Positions 53,293 through 62,317 of a stretch of 64,000 bases of DNA are shown here, in pieces (the stretch's first letter is position 1; each line of letters opens with the position of its first letter). The notes beneath the pieces were generated by a model. It ran no database searches and was not told the origin of the DNA. It saw nothing but the letters and a program-made list of their open reading frames with translations. The position numbers were made by a program, and so were the translations under genes. Origin of the DNA: CAVRCA01 sp965218045 (GTDB lineage: Bacteria; Pseudomonadota; Alphaproteobacteria; Acetobacterales; Acetobacteraceae); assembly GCA_965218045.1 (NCBI GenBank), contig CBDCJX010000007.1:124001-188000 (forward strand). The letters run 5' to 3'.

Positions 53293-53988
53293 TCAAGCGG
53301 CGTCGACCAGCACGATTTCCGCGTCCGCGATGCCGACGATCTCGACATTGGCGGCGTCGGTGATCGCGGCGCCATCACGCGCCTCGATCCGCACTCCGCC
53401 GACTTCGACGACGCCGCTCGCCAGCACCAGGTAGGCGTGCCGCTTCGGTTCGAGGCTCAAGGTGACGCGATCGCCGGCCTTGATCGTGGCGCCCATCACG
53501 CGTGCGTCTGCTCGGATCGGCAGCGCGTCCGCCTCGCCGAAGCCGCTGGCCAAGGTCACGAACCGAGCCGAGCGTTTCGCCTTGGGAAACGGCTTGGCGC
53601 CCCACGAAGGGGCGCCGCCCCGGGTGCTTGGCTCGATCCAGATCTGGAACAGGCGCGTGGTGCCGTCTTCCTGGTTGTACTCGGAATGACGCACGCCCGA
53701 GCCGGCTGACATCACCTGAACGTCGCCGGCTTCGGTGCGGCCGGTATTGCCCATCGAGTCCTGGTGAGTGATCGCTCCCTCCCGGACGTAGGTGATGATC
53801 TCCATGTCGGCATGCGGGTGCGGCGGAAAGCCGGCACGGGCGGCGATCTCGTCGTCATTCCAGACCCGCAGATTGCCCCAGCCCATCCGGTCGGGGTCAT
53901 GGTAGCTGGCGAACGAGAAATGGTGCTTGGCGTTCAGCCAGCCGTGGCTGGCGCCGCCCAACGCGGAGAACGGCCTGCGTTCGATCAT
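53293..53988 (-). CDS. pirin family protein (YhhW-like quercetinase)
   Basis: The start at 53988 has GGAG upstream. The 231-residue bicupin has HPHADMEIITYVREG and HQDSMGNTG. The iron-ligand His-Glu pattern of YhhW is visible, then GSGVRHSEYN. E. coli YhhW is a quercetin dioxygenase; the natural substrate is uncertain. The next gene lies 92 bp upstream of its start. Confidence 0.92.
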   Translation of the reverse strand: MIERRPFSALGGASHGWLNAKHHFSFASYHDPDRMGWGNLRVWNDDEIAARAGFPPHPHADMEIITYVREGAITHQDSMGNTGRTEAGDVQVMSAGSGVRHSEYNQEDGTTRLFQIWIEPSTRGGAPSWGAKPFPKAKRSARFVTLASGFGEADALPIRADARVMGATIKAGDRVTLSLEPKRHAYLVLASGVVEVGGVRIEARDGAAITDAANVEIVGIADAEIVLVDAA

Positions 53989-54080
53989 CTCTTTGGCTCC
54001 TGAAGCGGGCAGGCAGTGCCCGTCGGCTGCGACAGGAAATGGGGCTCGTTCCCGGTGCCGAGAAGCGGGCTGGACGCGGC

Positions 54081-55364
54081 TCACCCTTGCGCGACAGGCG
54101 CACCGCGCTCGCGCAGCCTTCGCTCGGCGAGATCGAGGTTGAACTCGACCACGGCGCGATAATCCGCCGCCCGCGATCCGGTAAAGCCGTCGCGTGCCGC
54201 GCGGTAGACCTCGATCGCCTCCCGCAGCCGATCCGCGGTCGCTTCACGAGCGCCGAGCGCGGCCAGGGCGTTGGCCAGATTGGTCTGAGTCATCGCCCAG
54301 TCATGCGGCATACGCGTCTGCGTGTATTCCTCGAGCGCGGCTCGGCACGCGGTCACCGCGCCTTCGAGCATTGTCAGATCGTCGCGCCGCTCGCCCAGCA
54401 CACGCAGCGCATGGCCGAGATTGCTTTGTGTCAGCGCCCAGTCGAGCGGCGTCCTGGCGCGGTCGTATTCTTCCAGGGCCGCGCGGTAGCAAGCAGCGGC
54501 CTCGGCCAGCGCCGGCGCGTCGCCGGTCTGCTCGCCGAGGATCGCCAGCACCGCGCCCTGGTTGCGCTGCATCCGGGCCCACTCGATCGGCGCCGCCGCG
54601 CGCGTGTAGCCGCGTCTCGCCGCCTGATAGCAGTCGGCCGCCTGCCGCAGCCGGTCGGCATCGCCCTGCCGCTCACCCAGGATCGCGATCGCGGCGCCGA
54701 GCAGGGCCTGCGTCCTGGCCCAGTCGAGCGGCGTCGCCTCCGGCGTGTACACCTCCAGCGCGGCGCGACACGCGGCGAGCGACTGGGCCAGGGCGTCCGT
54801 GCTTCCGTCCGCCAGCGCGCGGACCCGTAGCGCGGCCGCGAGGTGACCTTGGGTGAGTGCCCAGTTGGTGGTGCGGCTCGCACGCGGCACCAGTTCGAGG
54901 GCCGCGCGATTGGCGACGATGGCGGCGTCGAGGGATGTCACATCCGACCAGGTCTCGCCATGGCGGCGCAGCGCGTCGGCCTGGGCGATCCGAACACTCC
55001 ACGCTGCCGCGTGATCCTCCGCCGCAAGACCGGCCGCCGCCGCGAAATGCCCGGCGGCGAGCGCGTCATCGCAGCGGAGCACGGCCAGCTCGGCGCGCAG
55101 CCGACGACACTCGGCGGCACCGGCAGCGCCGGCGGCACGCGCCTCCGCTTCTTGCAGGGTTTGCTCGACCTCGGCGAACTCTCCCGCATCCAGCGCCGAT
55201 TGTGCCGCGGCGGACACCGCCGCCAGTCCGTCCCGCAGCGCGGCGAAGGTCGCCATCAGCCCCGCCAGGCGCGCCTCCCGCTCGCCTTGTGCCAGCGGGA
55301 GCACGGCTAGGCCGAGCCGAAGTTGGACGAGGAGCGACGGCGGCCCAAGATGTGACGGGTTCAT
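54081..55364 (-). CDS. tetratricopeptide-repeat protein
   Basis: The 427-residue protein has no signal peptide. The C-terminal two-thirds carry about five TPR-like units of 50-odd residues with the recurring core PLDWA-TQ-NLG-AL-LGER. This repeat type is frequent in CHAT/caspase-associated and signalling proteins. No effector domain is encoded here. The N-terminal 110 residues are helical and Ala-rich. Function unknown; a protein-interaction scaffold is likely. Confidence 0.88.
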   Translation of the reverse strand: MNPSHLGPPSLLVQLRLGLAVLPLAQGEREARLAGLMATFAALRDGLAAVSAAAQSALDAGEFAEVEQTLQEAEARAAGAAGAAECRRLRAELAVLRCDDALAAGHFAAAAGLAAEDHAAAWSVRIAQADALRRHGETWSDVTSLDAAIVANRAALELVPRASRTTNWALTQGHLAAALRVRALADGSTDALAQSLAACRAALEVYTPEATPLDWARTQALLGAAIAILGERQGDADRLRQAADCYQAARRGYTRAAAPIEWARMQRNQGAVLAILGEQTGDAPALAEAAACYRAALEEYDRARTPLDWALTQSNLGHALRVLGERRDDLTMLEGAVTACRAALEEYTQTRMPHDWAMTQTNLANALAALGAREATADRLREAIEVYRAARDGFTGSRAADYRAVVEFNLDLAERRLRERGAPVAQG

Positions 55365-55527
55365 GCGGTTCTCGCCCGGTTGGTTCCCCTACGCGAACAA
55401 AGCCTCGGTGATCGATCCGTTGCATCGCCTCGCTGGCACCGGCAGAGTGCTGGCATGGGCACTGAAACTTGATCGTCGCCCAATTCTTTATACGCGTAAA
55501 CTCACGAGATGAGACAGGAGAACGGGC

Positions 55528-56064
55528 ATGCAGCATCCTAGGCTAATCATCGCGGTTGCGGCACTGGGGGTGGCGGTGCTCGCGTCCCCTGGCGTGCGGG
55601 CGGCCGATGAACCGGTCACTCCGCCTGCGGCGGCACCGGCAACCTCGCAGCCAGCGACCAATGCACCGGCCGCCACAACCCCGACTGCGGACGCGCCAGC
55701 TTCCACCACCCCCGCCGCGCCGGCCGCGAAGCAGCCGGACGCTTTATCGATCTACTTCGACACTGGCAGCGCCACCGTTCGCCAATCCGACATGGCGACC
55801 TTGGACCAGGCCTCCCGGCTGTATCGCGACGGCAAGCCGATCGTAATGATCGTCAGCGGCTCCACGGATTCGACCGGCACAGCGGTCGCCAACCTCCGGC
55901 TCTCCCAGCTTCGGGCCGACGCGGTGGTGCGCGAACTCATCGCGCGCGGTATCCCCGCGGAGCGGTTCCAGATCGTCGGCAAGGGTGAGACGGAATTGGC
56001 CGTGCCAACCGCCAATGGTGTCGCGGAGCCGCGCAATCGCCGCGCCGAGATCACCTGGCGCTGA
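55528..56064 (+). CDS. OmpA-family periplasmic protein
   Basis: The 178-residue protein has a signal peptide, an Ala/Pro/Thr-rich linker (about 30-70), and an OmpA C-terminal peptidoglycan-binding domain. The latter has ALSIYFDTGSATVR, NLRLSQLRADAVVREL and the final ARRAEI-type NRRAEITWR. It lacks a beta-barrel. The Sel1 gene begins 4 bp later, so this is the head of a co-transcribed envelope cluster. Confidence 0.88.
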   Translation: MQHPRLIIAVAALGVAVLASPGVRAADEPVTPPAAAPATSQPATNAPAATTPTADAPASTTPAAPAAKQPDALSIYFDTGSATVRQSDMATLDQASRLYRDGKPIVMIVSGSTDSTGTAVANLRLSQLRADAVVRELIARGIPAERFQIVGKGETELAVPTANGVAEPRNRRAEITWR

Positions 56065-56068
56065 CCTA

Positions 56069-56968
56069 GTGAGGTCTGGATTGGCGCCAAGTCCGGTGGT
56101 CCGAACGGCGGCGGCCTCGGCCCTGCTCGGGCTGGTTTTGCTGGCGTCACCGGTAGGGGCCGCCTCGCTCAAGGAGGGGGTCGAGGCACTCACGGCCGGG
56201 CGGTACGAGGCCGCGCGCGCGATCCTGGAGCCACTAGCGCAGGCCGGAGATCCGGAGGCCGAGTACCAGCTCGGCATTCTCGCCGATCTCGGGGGTGGCA
56301 AGCCGGCGGACCCGGCGGCGGCGTTCCGCTGGTACCGTGCCGCCGCGGAGGCCGGGCTGCCTTCGGCCGAATTCAACGTGGCCGCCATGCTTGATGGTGG
56401 TCGGGGCGTGGCTCGCGACACGGCCAAAGCCGCCGTTTGGTATGCCAAGGCGGCGGCGCGGGGCCACGACCGCGCGGCCTACGATCTGGGGCAACTCTAC
56501 GCCGCCGGTGAGGGGGTGCCGCGCAATCCGGACGTCGCCGCCGCCTGGTACAAGACCGCCGCGCCGCTGCCGGCTGCTGCCCGCAAGCTCGCCGAGCTTT
56601 CGGCACTGCCGCCGGCGAGGCCGACCGCCGGCGCCACGGACATCGCCTTGGTGCCTCCAAGCGGGATCAGTCCGGCCGACCGAGCGACGCAAACGGAGGC
56701 GGCGCAGCCGGGCACGATCGAGCTGGTCTGGACCGCCCCGCGACAGCCGCTCCGCGTTCGGTTCTTCGTCGAGGTCCTCGCGCTGGATACCCCGCTGCCA
56801 CGCCGGGTGTTCAGCGGCATGGTCGACCAGTCGGCCGTTGTCGCCACGGTCGATGCGCCCGGCAGCTACGCCTGGCGGGTCTATGCCACCAGCGCCGCGG
56901 CGGGACGCTACGCGGCAAGCGGTTGGACGCGCTTTGAGATCAGCCGGCGGTCGCCGCAGAACGGCTGA
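56069..56968 (+). CDS. exported Sel1-repeat protein with C-terminal beta domain
   Basis: A GTG at 56069 gives 299 residues; TTG at 56081 is possible. After a signal peptide come three or four Sel1/TPR units (EYQLGILADLGGGKPADPAA, AEFNVAAMLDGGRGVARDTA, AYDLGQLYAAGEGVPRNPDV). A Pro-rich linker and an FN3-like beta domain (IELVWTAP...GSYAWRVYA) follow. It lies between the OmpA gene and a single-pass membrane protein gene, both within 4 bp. It may organise a periplasmic complex. Confidence 0.85.
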   Translation: MRSGLAPSPVVRTAAASALLGLVLLASPVGAASLKEGVEALTAGRYEAARAILEPLAQAGDPEAEYQLGILADLGGGKPADPAAAFRWYRAAAEAGLPSAEFNVAAMLDGGRGVARDTAKAAVWYAKAAARGHDRAAYDLGQLYAAGEGVPRNPDVAAAWYKTAAPLPAAARKLAELSALPPARPTAGATDIALVPPSGISPADRATQTEAAQPGTIELVWTAPRQPLRVRFFVEVLALDTPLPRRVFSGMVDQSAVVATVDAPGSYAWRVYATSAAAGRYAASGWTRFEISRRSPQNG

Positions 56969-56972
56969 CAGC

Positions 56973-58088
56973 ATGCTCGATCGCCCTCACCTCGGCGTTG
57001 ACACCGAGGACCGGCCCTCCACCCGGCCGCTCGCGCATCCGGCGATCGCGCTGCCCTCGTGGCGCGATGCGAGGGCGCGCATCCTGTCGGACTGGGCCGC
57101 CGGACGGCGCGTGGTGGCGCTTGTCGGCCCGCCGGAACGCGAAGCGACACCATTCCTGCAAGACCTCGCCACAAGCCTGCGCGGCGCCGGACAATCAGTT
57201 CGAGTGGTCGAACCCGATGGGGAGTTCGCGATACCGGCCGGGCCGGCCATCCTGCTGGTCGACCACGCCACCCGCATGCCTGACGGGGTACTGCACAAGC
57301 TGGTCGAACATAAGGAGCTGTTCTGCGTCCTGGCGGGCAGCGCGGAGCTCGCCGATCGGCTCCAGCTCCTCTCGTGCCCGCCTTCGGTGGTCCATCTGCC
57401 CCGGCGAACGGGACCGCCGTCAGTCGCGCCGTCGACGGAACGCACCAGTGGCCGAAGATGGCTCTGGGCGGGAGGTGCCGTGATCGGAGGTGCGGTCTTG
57501 GCCGTCCTCGCCCTGATGCCGCTGGACCGGTCGCCGCATCGTCCGATACAGCCGCCGCCGCAGAGCGTTCCCGTGGACAACGCCACCGTCTCGCCATCGC
57601 CTCCGACACCGACGAAACCGCCGCTACAGGCAGATCAGGCCCCCGCCGCGGACACTGCGCCAGCACCAGCTTCCCCGCCGGAACCGCTCCCGCCCGAGCC
57701 GGAGCCGCAGGAACCAGCGCCCGTCCTGCCGACCGCCGCGACGGCCGAGGTGTCGCTACGCTACCTGCGAGGCGACCGTTCCGGCGCGACATTGGCCCGG
57801 ACCCTCGCTGCGCAACTGCGGGCCAGGGGGATCGTGGTGAGCGACCCGGTTGCCAGCAGCAGCCGCCTCGATCACCCCGCGATCCGCTTCTATTTCGCCG
57901 AAGATCGGGTGACCGCGGAGGACATGCAGCGCCTGCTGGAACCGTTGGTCGGCAGCTTGCCGATCGAGCCGGCGAAGGCGACGCCGCTCACGTATCCGGG
58001 TCAGATCACCGTCGCGATCGTGTCGGGCAAGAGCGGCGCTGCCGGGCCGCTCTCGTTCTATGCGACGATGCGCGCTGTCCGTCCGTAG
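56973..58088 (+). CDS. single-pass membrane protein with degenerate ATPase-like N-terminus
   Basis: The 371-residue protein has an N-terminal cytosolic region with VVALVGPPEREATPFLQDLA. It looks like an AAA (ExeA/GspA-type) P-loop that has lost GK[ST]. AILLVDHATRMPDGVLHKLV follows as Walker B-like. A single helix (WLWAGGAVIGGAVLAVLALM), a Pro-rich spacer and a periplasmic domain of about 120 residues complete it. I do not recognise the C-terminal domain. ATP hydrolysis is doubtful. Confidence 0.75.
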   Translation: MLDRPHLGVDTEDRPSTRPLAHPAIALPSWRDARARILSDWAAGRRVVALVGPPEREATPFLQDLATSLRGAGQSVRVVEPDGEFAIPAGPAILLVDHATRMPDGVLHKLVEHKELFCVLAGSAELADRLQLLSCPPSVVHLPRRTGPPSVAPSTERTSGRRWLWAGGAVIGGAVLAVLALMPLDRSPHRPIQPPPQSVPVDNATVSPSPPTPTKPPLQADQAPAADTAPAPASPPEPLPPEPEPQEPAPVLPTAATAEVSLRYLRGDRSGATLARTLAAQLRARGIVVSDPVASSSRLDHPAIRFYFAEDRVTAEDMQRLLEPLVGSLPIEPAKATPLTYPGQITVAIVSGKSGAAGPLSFYATMRAVRP

Positions 58089-58193
58089 CGCGGCAGCCGA
58101 GACCCGGCGGCCGCCGATGGTCGCCGCCCGGCCGATCCAGCGGCGTGCCGACGCGTTCGATAATGCTGCAACACGCAAGGAGACCGACGCCGC

Positions 58194-58484
58194 ATGGAAC
58201 CGATGAAGCCGATGGAACCGATGAAGCCGTTGGACAGCGGACCGCGATGGTGGCCGGAGGAGCTGGGCGAGCCGGGGACGAGCGGCTCGCAGAACGCCAT
58301 GCGCTACGCGTTCTTTCCGGATGCTCACCGGCTCGTCATCGAACAGGAGGAGCGGGTCACCGTCTACGACAGCGGCGATCATCGCATCAGCGGTGTATCG
58401 CAGCAGCAGGGCGGCGGACGGACGTTGAGCTTCGCCAGTCAAAACGGTGCGGTGCGGCTGGACCAACTGGCGAAGGTCGAATGA
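58194..58484 (+). CDS. small conserved hypothetical protein (MKPMEPM type)
   Basis: The 96-residue protein begins with the repeat MEPMKPMEPMKPL and then WWPEELGEPGTSGSQNAMRY. AFFPDAHRLVIEQEERVTVY and GDHRISGVSQQQ follow. I recognise this as a small hypothetical family from other proteobacteria, with no known function. It has no signal peptide. It follows the envelope cluster after 105 bp. Confidence 0.8.
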   Translation: MEPMKPMEPMKPLDSGPRWWPEELGEPGTSGSQNAMRYAFFPDAHRLVIEQEERVTVYDSGDHRISGVSQQQGGGRTLSFASQNGAVRLDQLAKVE

Positions 58485-58508
58485 CCCCCGCCGCCTGCGG
58501 CGACAGGG

Positions 58509-59351
58509 CTAGTTTTTTGGCAGGCGCGGCCACTTTGTCGCCGGCGTGGCGCGCGAATACTCGCGTGCCGTGAAGCCGCCGCCCTGGTAGCGCTCCGCGA
58601 TCGGGTCGCCGCTGGTTTTGTCCGCGAGCGAGTTGGCGAACGCGTCGGCGCTGTCTTGCGGTGTCCAGCCGAGTTCGTGCCGCGCATCGTCCCGCCACCA
58701 GGTCATTCGGGCATTATTCGAGGCACCCCAGACGACCGAGCAACCGACCTGCTCGGCTTGCAGGCAGCGTTGCATCAGCCGCGTCAGATCGCCGTAGGAA
58801 AGCCATGTCGCCAGCATCCGGGCATCGGCCGGCTCCGCGAAGCAGGAGCCGATACGAACGAACACGCTCTCGACGCCATGCTTGAACCAGTAGAGCCGAC
58901 CCATCAGCTCGCCATACGCCTTCGACAGCCCGTAATATCCGTCCGGCAGGAACGCGCAATCGGCGCCGATCGCCTCGCTGCGCTCGTGAAAGCCGATCGC
59001 GTGGTTGGATGAGGCGAATACAACTCGTGCGCACTCGCGCCTGGCCGCCTCGTAGACGTGGTAGAGGCCACGGATGTTCGGGCCGAGCACCGTCTCGAAC
59101 GGCTGCTCGGCTGAAATACCGCCGAAATGCAGGATCGCGCCGCAGCCCTCGGCAAGGCGCAGGATGGCCGGCCCGTCGTTCAAGTCGGCGCCGGTGAACG
59201 TGGCGCGCGGCGGCAAGGTGTCGGGGAACGGGGCGATGTCGGTCAGGCGCAAGGTCCAGCCTGCTTCCCCTAGCGCGCCGGCGAGCTGACGGCCCAGCGC
59301 GCCCGAGGCTCCCGTGAGCAGCACCGGCCGCTGCGCGTTGGTCGTGCCCAT
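58509..59351 (-). CDS. NAD-dependent epimerase/dehydratase (uronate dehydrogenase-like)
   Basis: The ATG at 59351 has GGAGG 8 bases upstream. The 280-residue SDR has TGASGALGRQLA, FGGISAEQPFETVLGPNIRG, SSNHAIGF and YYGLSKAYGE (catalytic Tyr and Lys). These fit uronate dehydrogenases, which oxidise glucuronate or galacturonate to the lactone. No other uronate genes are near. A related sugar oxidation is the alternative. Confidence 0.85.
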   Translation of the reverse strand: MGTTNAQRPVLLTGASGALGRQLAGALGEAGWTLRLTDIAPFPDTLPPRATFTGADLNDGPAILRLAEGCGAILHFGGISAEQPFETVLGPNIRGLYHVYEAARRECARVVFASSNHAIGFHERSEAIGADCAFLPDGYYGLSKAYGELMGRLYWFKHGVESVFVRIGSCFAEPADARMLATWLSYGDLTRLMQRCLQAEQVGCSVVWGASNNARMTWWRDDARHELGWTPQDSADAFANSLADKTSGDPIAERYQGGGFTAREYSRATPATKWPRLPKN

Positions 59352-59431
59352 CCGCAATCCTCCCCTGTGCGACGCCCCCGTATAGCACCGATCCGCTTGC
59401 AGCCCGACCGGCGGCGCGGCAGGCTCCGGCC

Positions 59432-60787
59432 ATGCGAACCATCCAGGACCATGCCGACGCGCTCGAAGCCGGGCGTACCACCGCTCGCGAACTGGTCGAG
59501 CAGTGCCTCGGGCGGATCGCCGATCCGGCCGGGGAAGGGGCGCGTGCCTTTGTTGCCGTGTATGACGAGCAGGCCCGCAGCATGGCGGATGCGATGGACA
59601 CGCTGCGTCGCCTCGGCCGGGCGCCGAGCCGCTTCGCCGGCATCCCGATCAGCCTGAAAGACCTGTTCGACGTGGCCGGCGAGAGCACCCGTGCCGGCTC
59701 CGCCGCGCTGGACGACGCGACGCCGGCCGTCGCGCACGCGCCCGTGGTGGCCCGCATGCTGGCGGCGGGTTTCGTGCCGGTCGGCCGGACCAACATGACC
59801 GAGTTCGCCTTCTCCGGCCTCGGCGTCAACCCGCATCACGGCACCCCGCTGAGCCCGTGGGATCGGGCCGCCGCGCGCATCCCCGGCGGCAGCTCGTCCG
59901 GTGCGGCGGTGTCGGTGGCCGACGACATGGCGCTCGGCGCGCTCGGCACCGATACCGGCGGCTCGTGTCGCATTCCGGCAGCACTCTGCGGCGTGACCGG
60001 CTACAAGCCGACCGCCCGCCGCGTCCCCTTGGGCGGCGTGCTGCCGCTCGCTCCCAGCCTCGACTCGGTCGGTCCGCTGGCCCGCTCCGTCGATTGCTGC
60101 GCCGTGCTCGACGCCGTGCTCGCCGGCGCGACGCCGACGCGAACGGCGCCCGCCTCGCTTGCCGGGCTGCGCCTCGCCGTGCCGCAGAACGTGGTGCTCG
60201 ACGGGATGGACGCGACGGTCGCGGCGGCGTTCGGTCGGGCGGTCGCGCGCCTCGCGGGAGCCGGCGCGCGCATCGTCGACGCGAGCTTCCCGGTGTTCGA
60301 CGAGATGCCGACGGTCAATGCCAAGGGTGGCTTCGCCGCCGTCGAGGCGTTTGCCTGGCACCAGGCGCTGCTGGCGGAGCAGGCCAGGCTGTACGATCCG
60401 CGCATCCGGATGCGTATTCAACGTGGCGCGGCGATGACGGCCGCCGAGTACCTGGCGCTGCGCGCGGCGCGGGATCGGCTGATCGCCGCGTTCGATGACC
60501 AGACAAGCGCGTTCGACGCGCTGATGCTGCCGACCTGCCCGATCGTGCCGCCGCGCGTGGCGGAGCTGGAGGACGAGCGGGACTACAACCGCATCAACCT
60601 GCTGCTGCTGCGCAACACCGCGCTGGGCAACTTCCTCGACCGCTGCGCGATCAGCCTGCCCTGTCATACGCCTGGGGAGGCGCCGGTCGGGCTGATGCTG
60701 ATGGGCGAAACCATGGGCGACGCGCGCCTTTTCGCCATCGCCGCGGCTGTCGAGGGCGCACTGCAGCACCATCGCGGCCTGTGCTAG
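59432..60787 (+). CDS. amidase signature family enzyme
   Basis: The 451-residue protein has the Ser-cisSer-Lys triad: Lys76 in ISLKDLF, the cis-Ser in GGSSSGAAV (152-160), and the nucleophile Ser178 in TDTGGSCRIPA. It would hydrolyse amides; it is not linked to gatB/gatC. The accA start lies 9 bp downstream. The substrate is unknown. Confidence 0.92.
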   Translation: MRTIQDHADALEAGRTTARELVEQCLGRIADPAGEGARAFVAVYDEQARSMADAMDTLRRLGRAPSRFAGIPISLKDLFDVAGESTRAGSAALDDATPAVAHAPVVARMLAAGFVPVGRTNMTEFAFSGLGVNPHHGTPLSPWDRAAARIPGGSSSGAAVSVADDMALGALGTDTGGSCRIPAALCGVTGYKPTARRVPLGGVLPLAPSLDSVGPLARSVDCCAVLDAVLAGATPTRTAPASLAGLRLAVPQNVVLDGMDATVAAAFGRAVARLAGAGARIVDASFPVFDEMPTVNAKGGFAAVEAFAWHQALLAEQARLYDPRIRMRIQRGAAMTAAEYLALRAARDRLIAAFDDQTSAFDALMLPTCPIVPPRVAELEDERDYNRINLLLLRNTALGNFLDRCAISLPCHTPGEAPVGLMLMGETMGDARLFAIAAAVEGALQHHRGLC

Positions 60788-60796
60788 AGCCGCGTC

Positions 60797-61753
60797 ATGC
60801 GTCACTTCCTGGAATTCGAGAAGCCCGTCGCCGAACTGGAGAGCAAGATCGGCGAACTCCGCCGGATCTCCGAGCCGGACGGGCTGAATATCGGCGAGGA
60901 GGTCGCCAGGCTGACGGAAAAGGCCGATCGTCAGCTGCGGGCGATCTACGCCAAGCTCACGCCGTGGCAGAAGACCCAGGTGGCGCGCCACCCGGAGCGG
61001 CCGCAAACGGCGGACTACATCGCCGCCCTGATCACCGACTTCACCCCGCTGGCCGGGGACCGCTCGTTCAGCGATGACGCCGCGATGCTGGGCGGGATGG
61101 GGCGGTTTCGTGGCCGCTCGGTGATGGTGATCGGCACCGAGAAGGGCGCCGACACGGAAAGCCGCATCAAGCACAATTTCGGCATGGCCCGGCCGGAGGG
61201 CTACCGCAAGGCGCGCCGGCTAATCGAGCTCGCCGGCCGGTTCGCGCTGCCGGTGCTGACCTTCGTCGACACCGCTGGCGCCTTTCCCGGGATCGAGGCC
61301 GAGGCACGGGGGCAGGCCGAGGCGATCGCCCGCTCGATCGAGGCCTGCCTGGAGGCGCCGGTGCCGCTCGTCGCCACCATTGTCGGCGAAGGCATGTCCG
61401 GCGGCGCCATGGCGATCGCCGCGGCAGACAAGGTGCTCATGCTGGAGCACGCGATCTATTCGGTGATCTCGCCCGAGGGCTGTGCCTCGATCCTGTGGCG
61501 CGACGCCGCCCAGGCCGAGCTCGCGGCGCAGGCGCTACGGCTCACCGCCGACGACCTCGCGCACCTGCGCCTGATCGACGCGATCATCCCCGAGCCGCTG
61601 GGCGGGGCGCACCGGGACCACGCGACGACACTCGCCGTGGTCGGCCAGGCGATTAACGACGCGCTACAGCCGCTCCTCGCCCTGGACGCGCCGACCCTCA
61701 AGGCGCGGCGAGCCGAGAAATACCTCGCCATGGGACACGAGACGCTGAGCTGA
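60797..61753 (+). CDS. accA: acetyl-CoA carboxylase carboxyltransferase subunit alpha
   Basis: The 318-residue protein begins LEFEKPVAELESKIGELR and has PEGYRKARRLIELAGRFALP, FVDTAGAFPGIEAEARGQAE and GEGMSGGAMAIAAADKVLML. These mark AccA. It forms the housekeeping acetyl-CoA carboxylase with AccD, making malonyl-CoA for fatty acids. This is separate from the fused carboxylase at 4796. It follows the amidase gene with 9 bp between. Confidence 0.97.
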   Translation: MRHFLEFEKPVAELESKIGELRRISEPDGLNIGEEVARLTEKADRQLRAIYAKLTPWQKTQVARHPERPQTADYIAALITDFTPLAGDRSFSDDAAMLGGMGRFRGRSVMVIGTEKGADTESRIKHNFGMARPEGYRKARRLIELAGRFALPVLTFVDTAGAFPGIEAEARGQAEAIARSIEACLEAPVPLVATIVGEGMSGGAMAIAAADKVLMLEHAIYSVISPEGCASILWRDAAQAELAAQALRLTADDLAHLRLIDAIIPEPLGGAHRDHATTLAVVGQAINDALQPLLALDAPTLKARRAEKYLAMGHETLS

Positions 61754-61763
61754 GGAAAGCGGG

Positions 61764-62303
61764 CTATTTCTGCGGGTAGGTGAAGGTGAACTGCTGGGTG
61801 AAGGGCTGCCACCAGCCGGGCACCCCGGTCTCCTTGTCGACGTGGTGGCGGAACCCGTTGGTCTCCGGCGAGGCGTAGGTGAACGTCACCTTGTATTTGC
61901 CGGGGCCGTCCATCGTCACGTTGTTGGCGTAGTGCGGCCCGTCCTTGGCGGTCATCGCCAGCAACGTGCCCGACTTACGCCAATCGGTGCCGAGCTTTTC
62001 GAGCGTGTAGTCGATTGTCAGGTAGGGAATCCATGCGCCATCGCCGAAGCCGTAGACGTTGTCCGCCGTGGCGTGGACATCGGTTTCCAAATGCACCGTG
62101 TCCGGCCCCATTGGCGGCGCGTCGGGCGGCATCGGTTCCATCTTGATCCCCACGAGATAGGCCGCGGCGATCTCCATGTCGTGCGCGTGCACCGGGCCGC
62201 CGATCGGATACTCGCGTGCCGCCGCCGTCTGCGCGGATGCGAAACCAAACTGGGCAAGCGCCAGCCACGCCACGGCCGCCCCGAGCCGAACTGCGTGTCG
62301 CAT
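61764..62303 (-). CDS. P19/Tp34 family periplasmic iron-binding protein
   Basis: The 179-residue protein has a signal peptide, then EYPIGGPVHAHDMEIAAAYL and GPDTVHLETDVHAT, with conserved His/Met/Glu residues. HHVDKETGVPGWW is near the C-terminus. P19 and FetP bind Cu and Fe and deliver iron to FTR1-type permeases. It is the third gene of the cupredoxin, FTR1, P19 operon. Confidence 0.92.
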   Translation of the reverse strand: MRHAVRLGAAVAWLALAQFGFASAQTAAAREYPIGGPVHAHDMEIAAAYLVGIKMEPMPPDAPPMGPDTVHLETDVHATADNVYGFGDGAWIPYLTIDYTLEKLGTDWRKSGTLLAMTAKDGPHYANNVTMDGPGKYKVTFTYASPETNGFRHHVDKETGVPGWWQPFTQQFTFTYPQK

Positions 62304-62317
62304 AAGCCGTGTGTCTC

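Noticed and set aside
59270..61174. Open frame of 634 codons across the amidase and accA
   Set aside because: It overlaps two well-supported genes on the other strand and gives a low-complexity translation.
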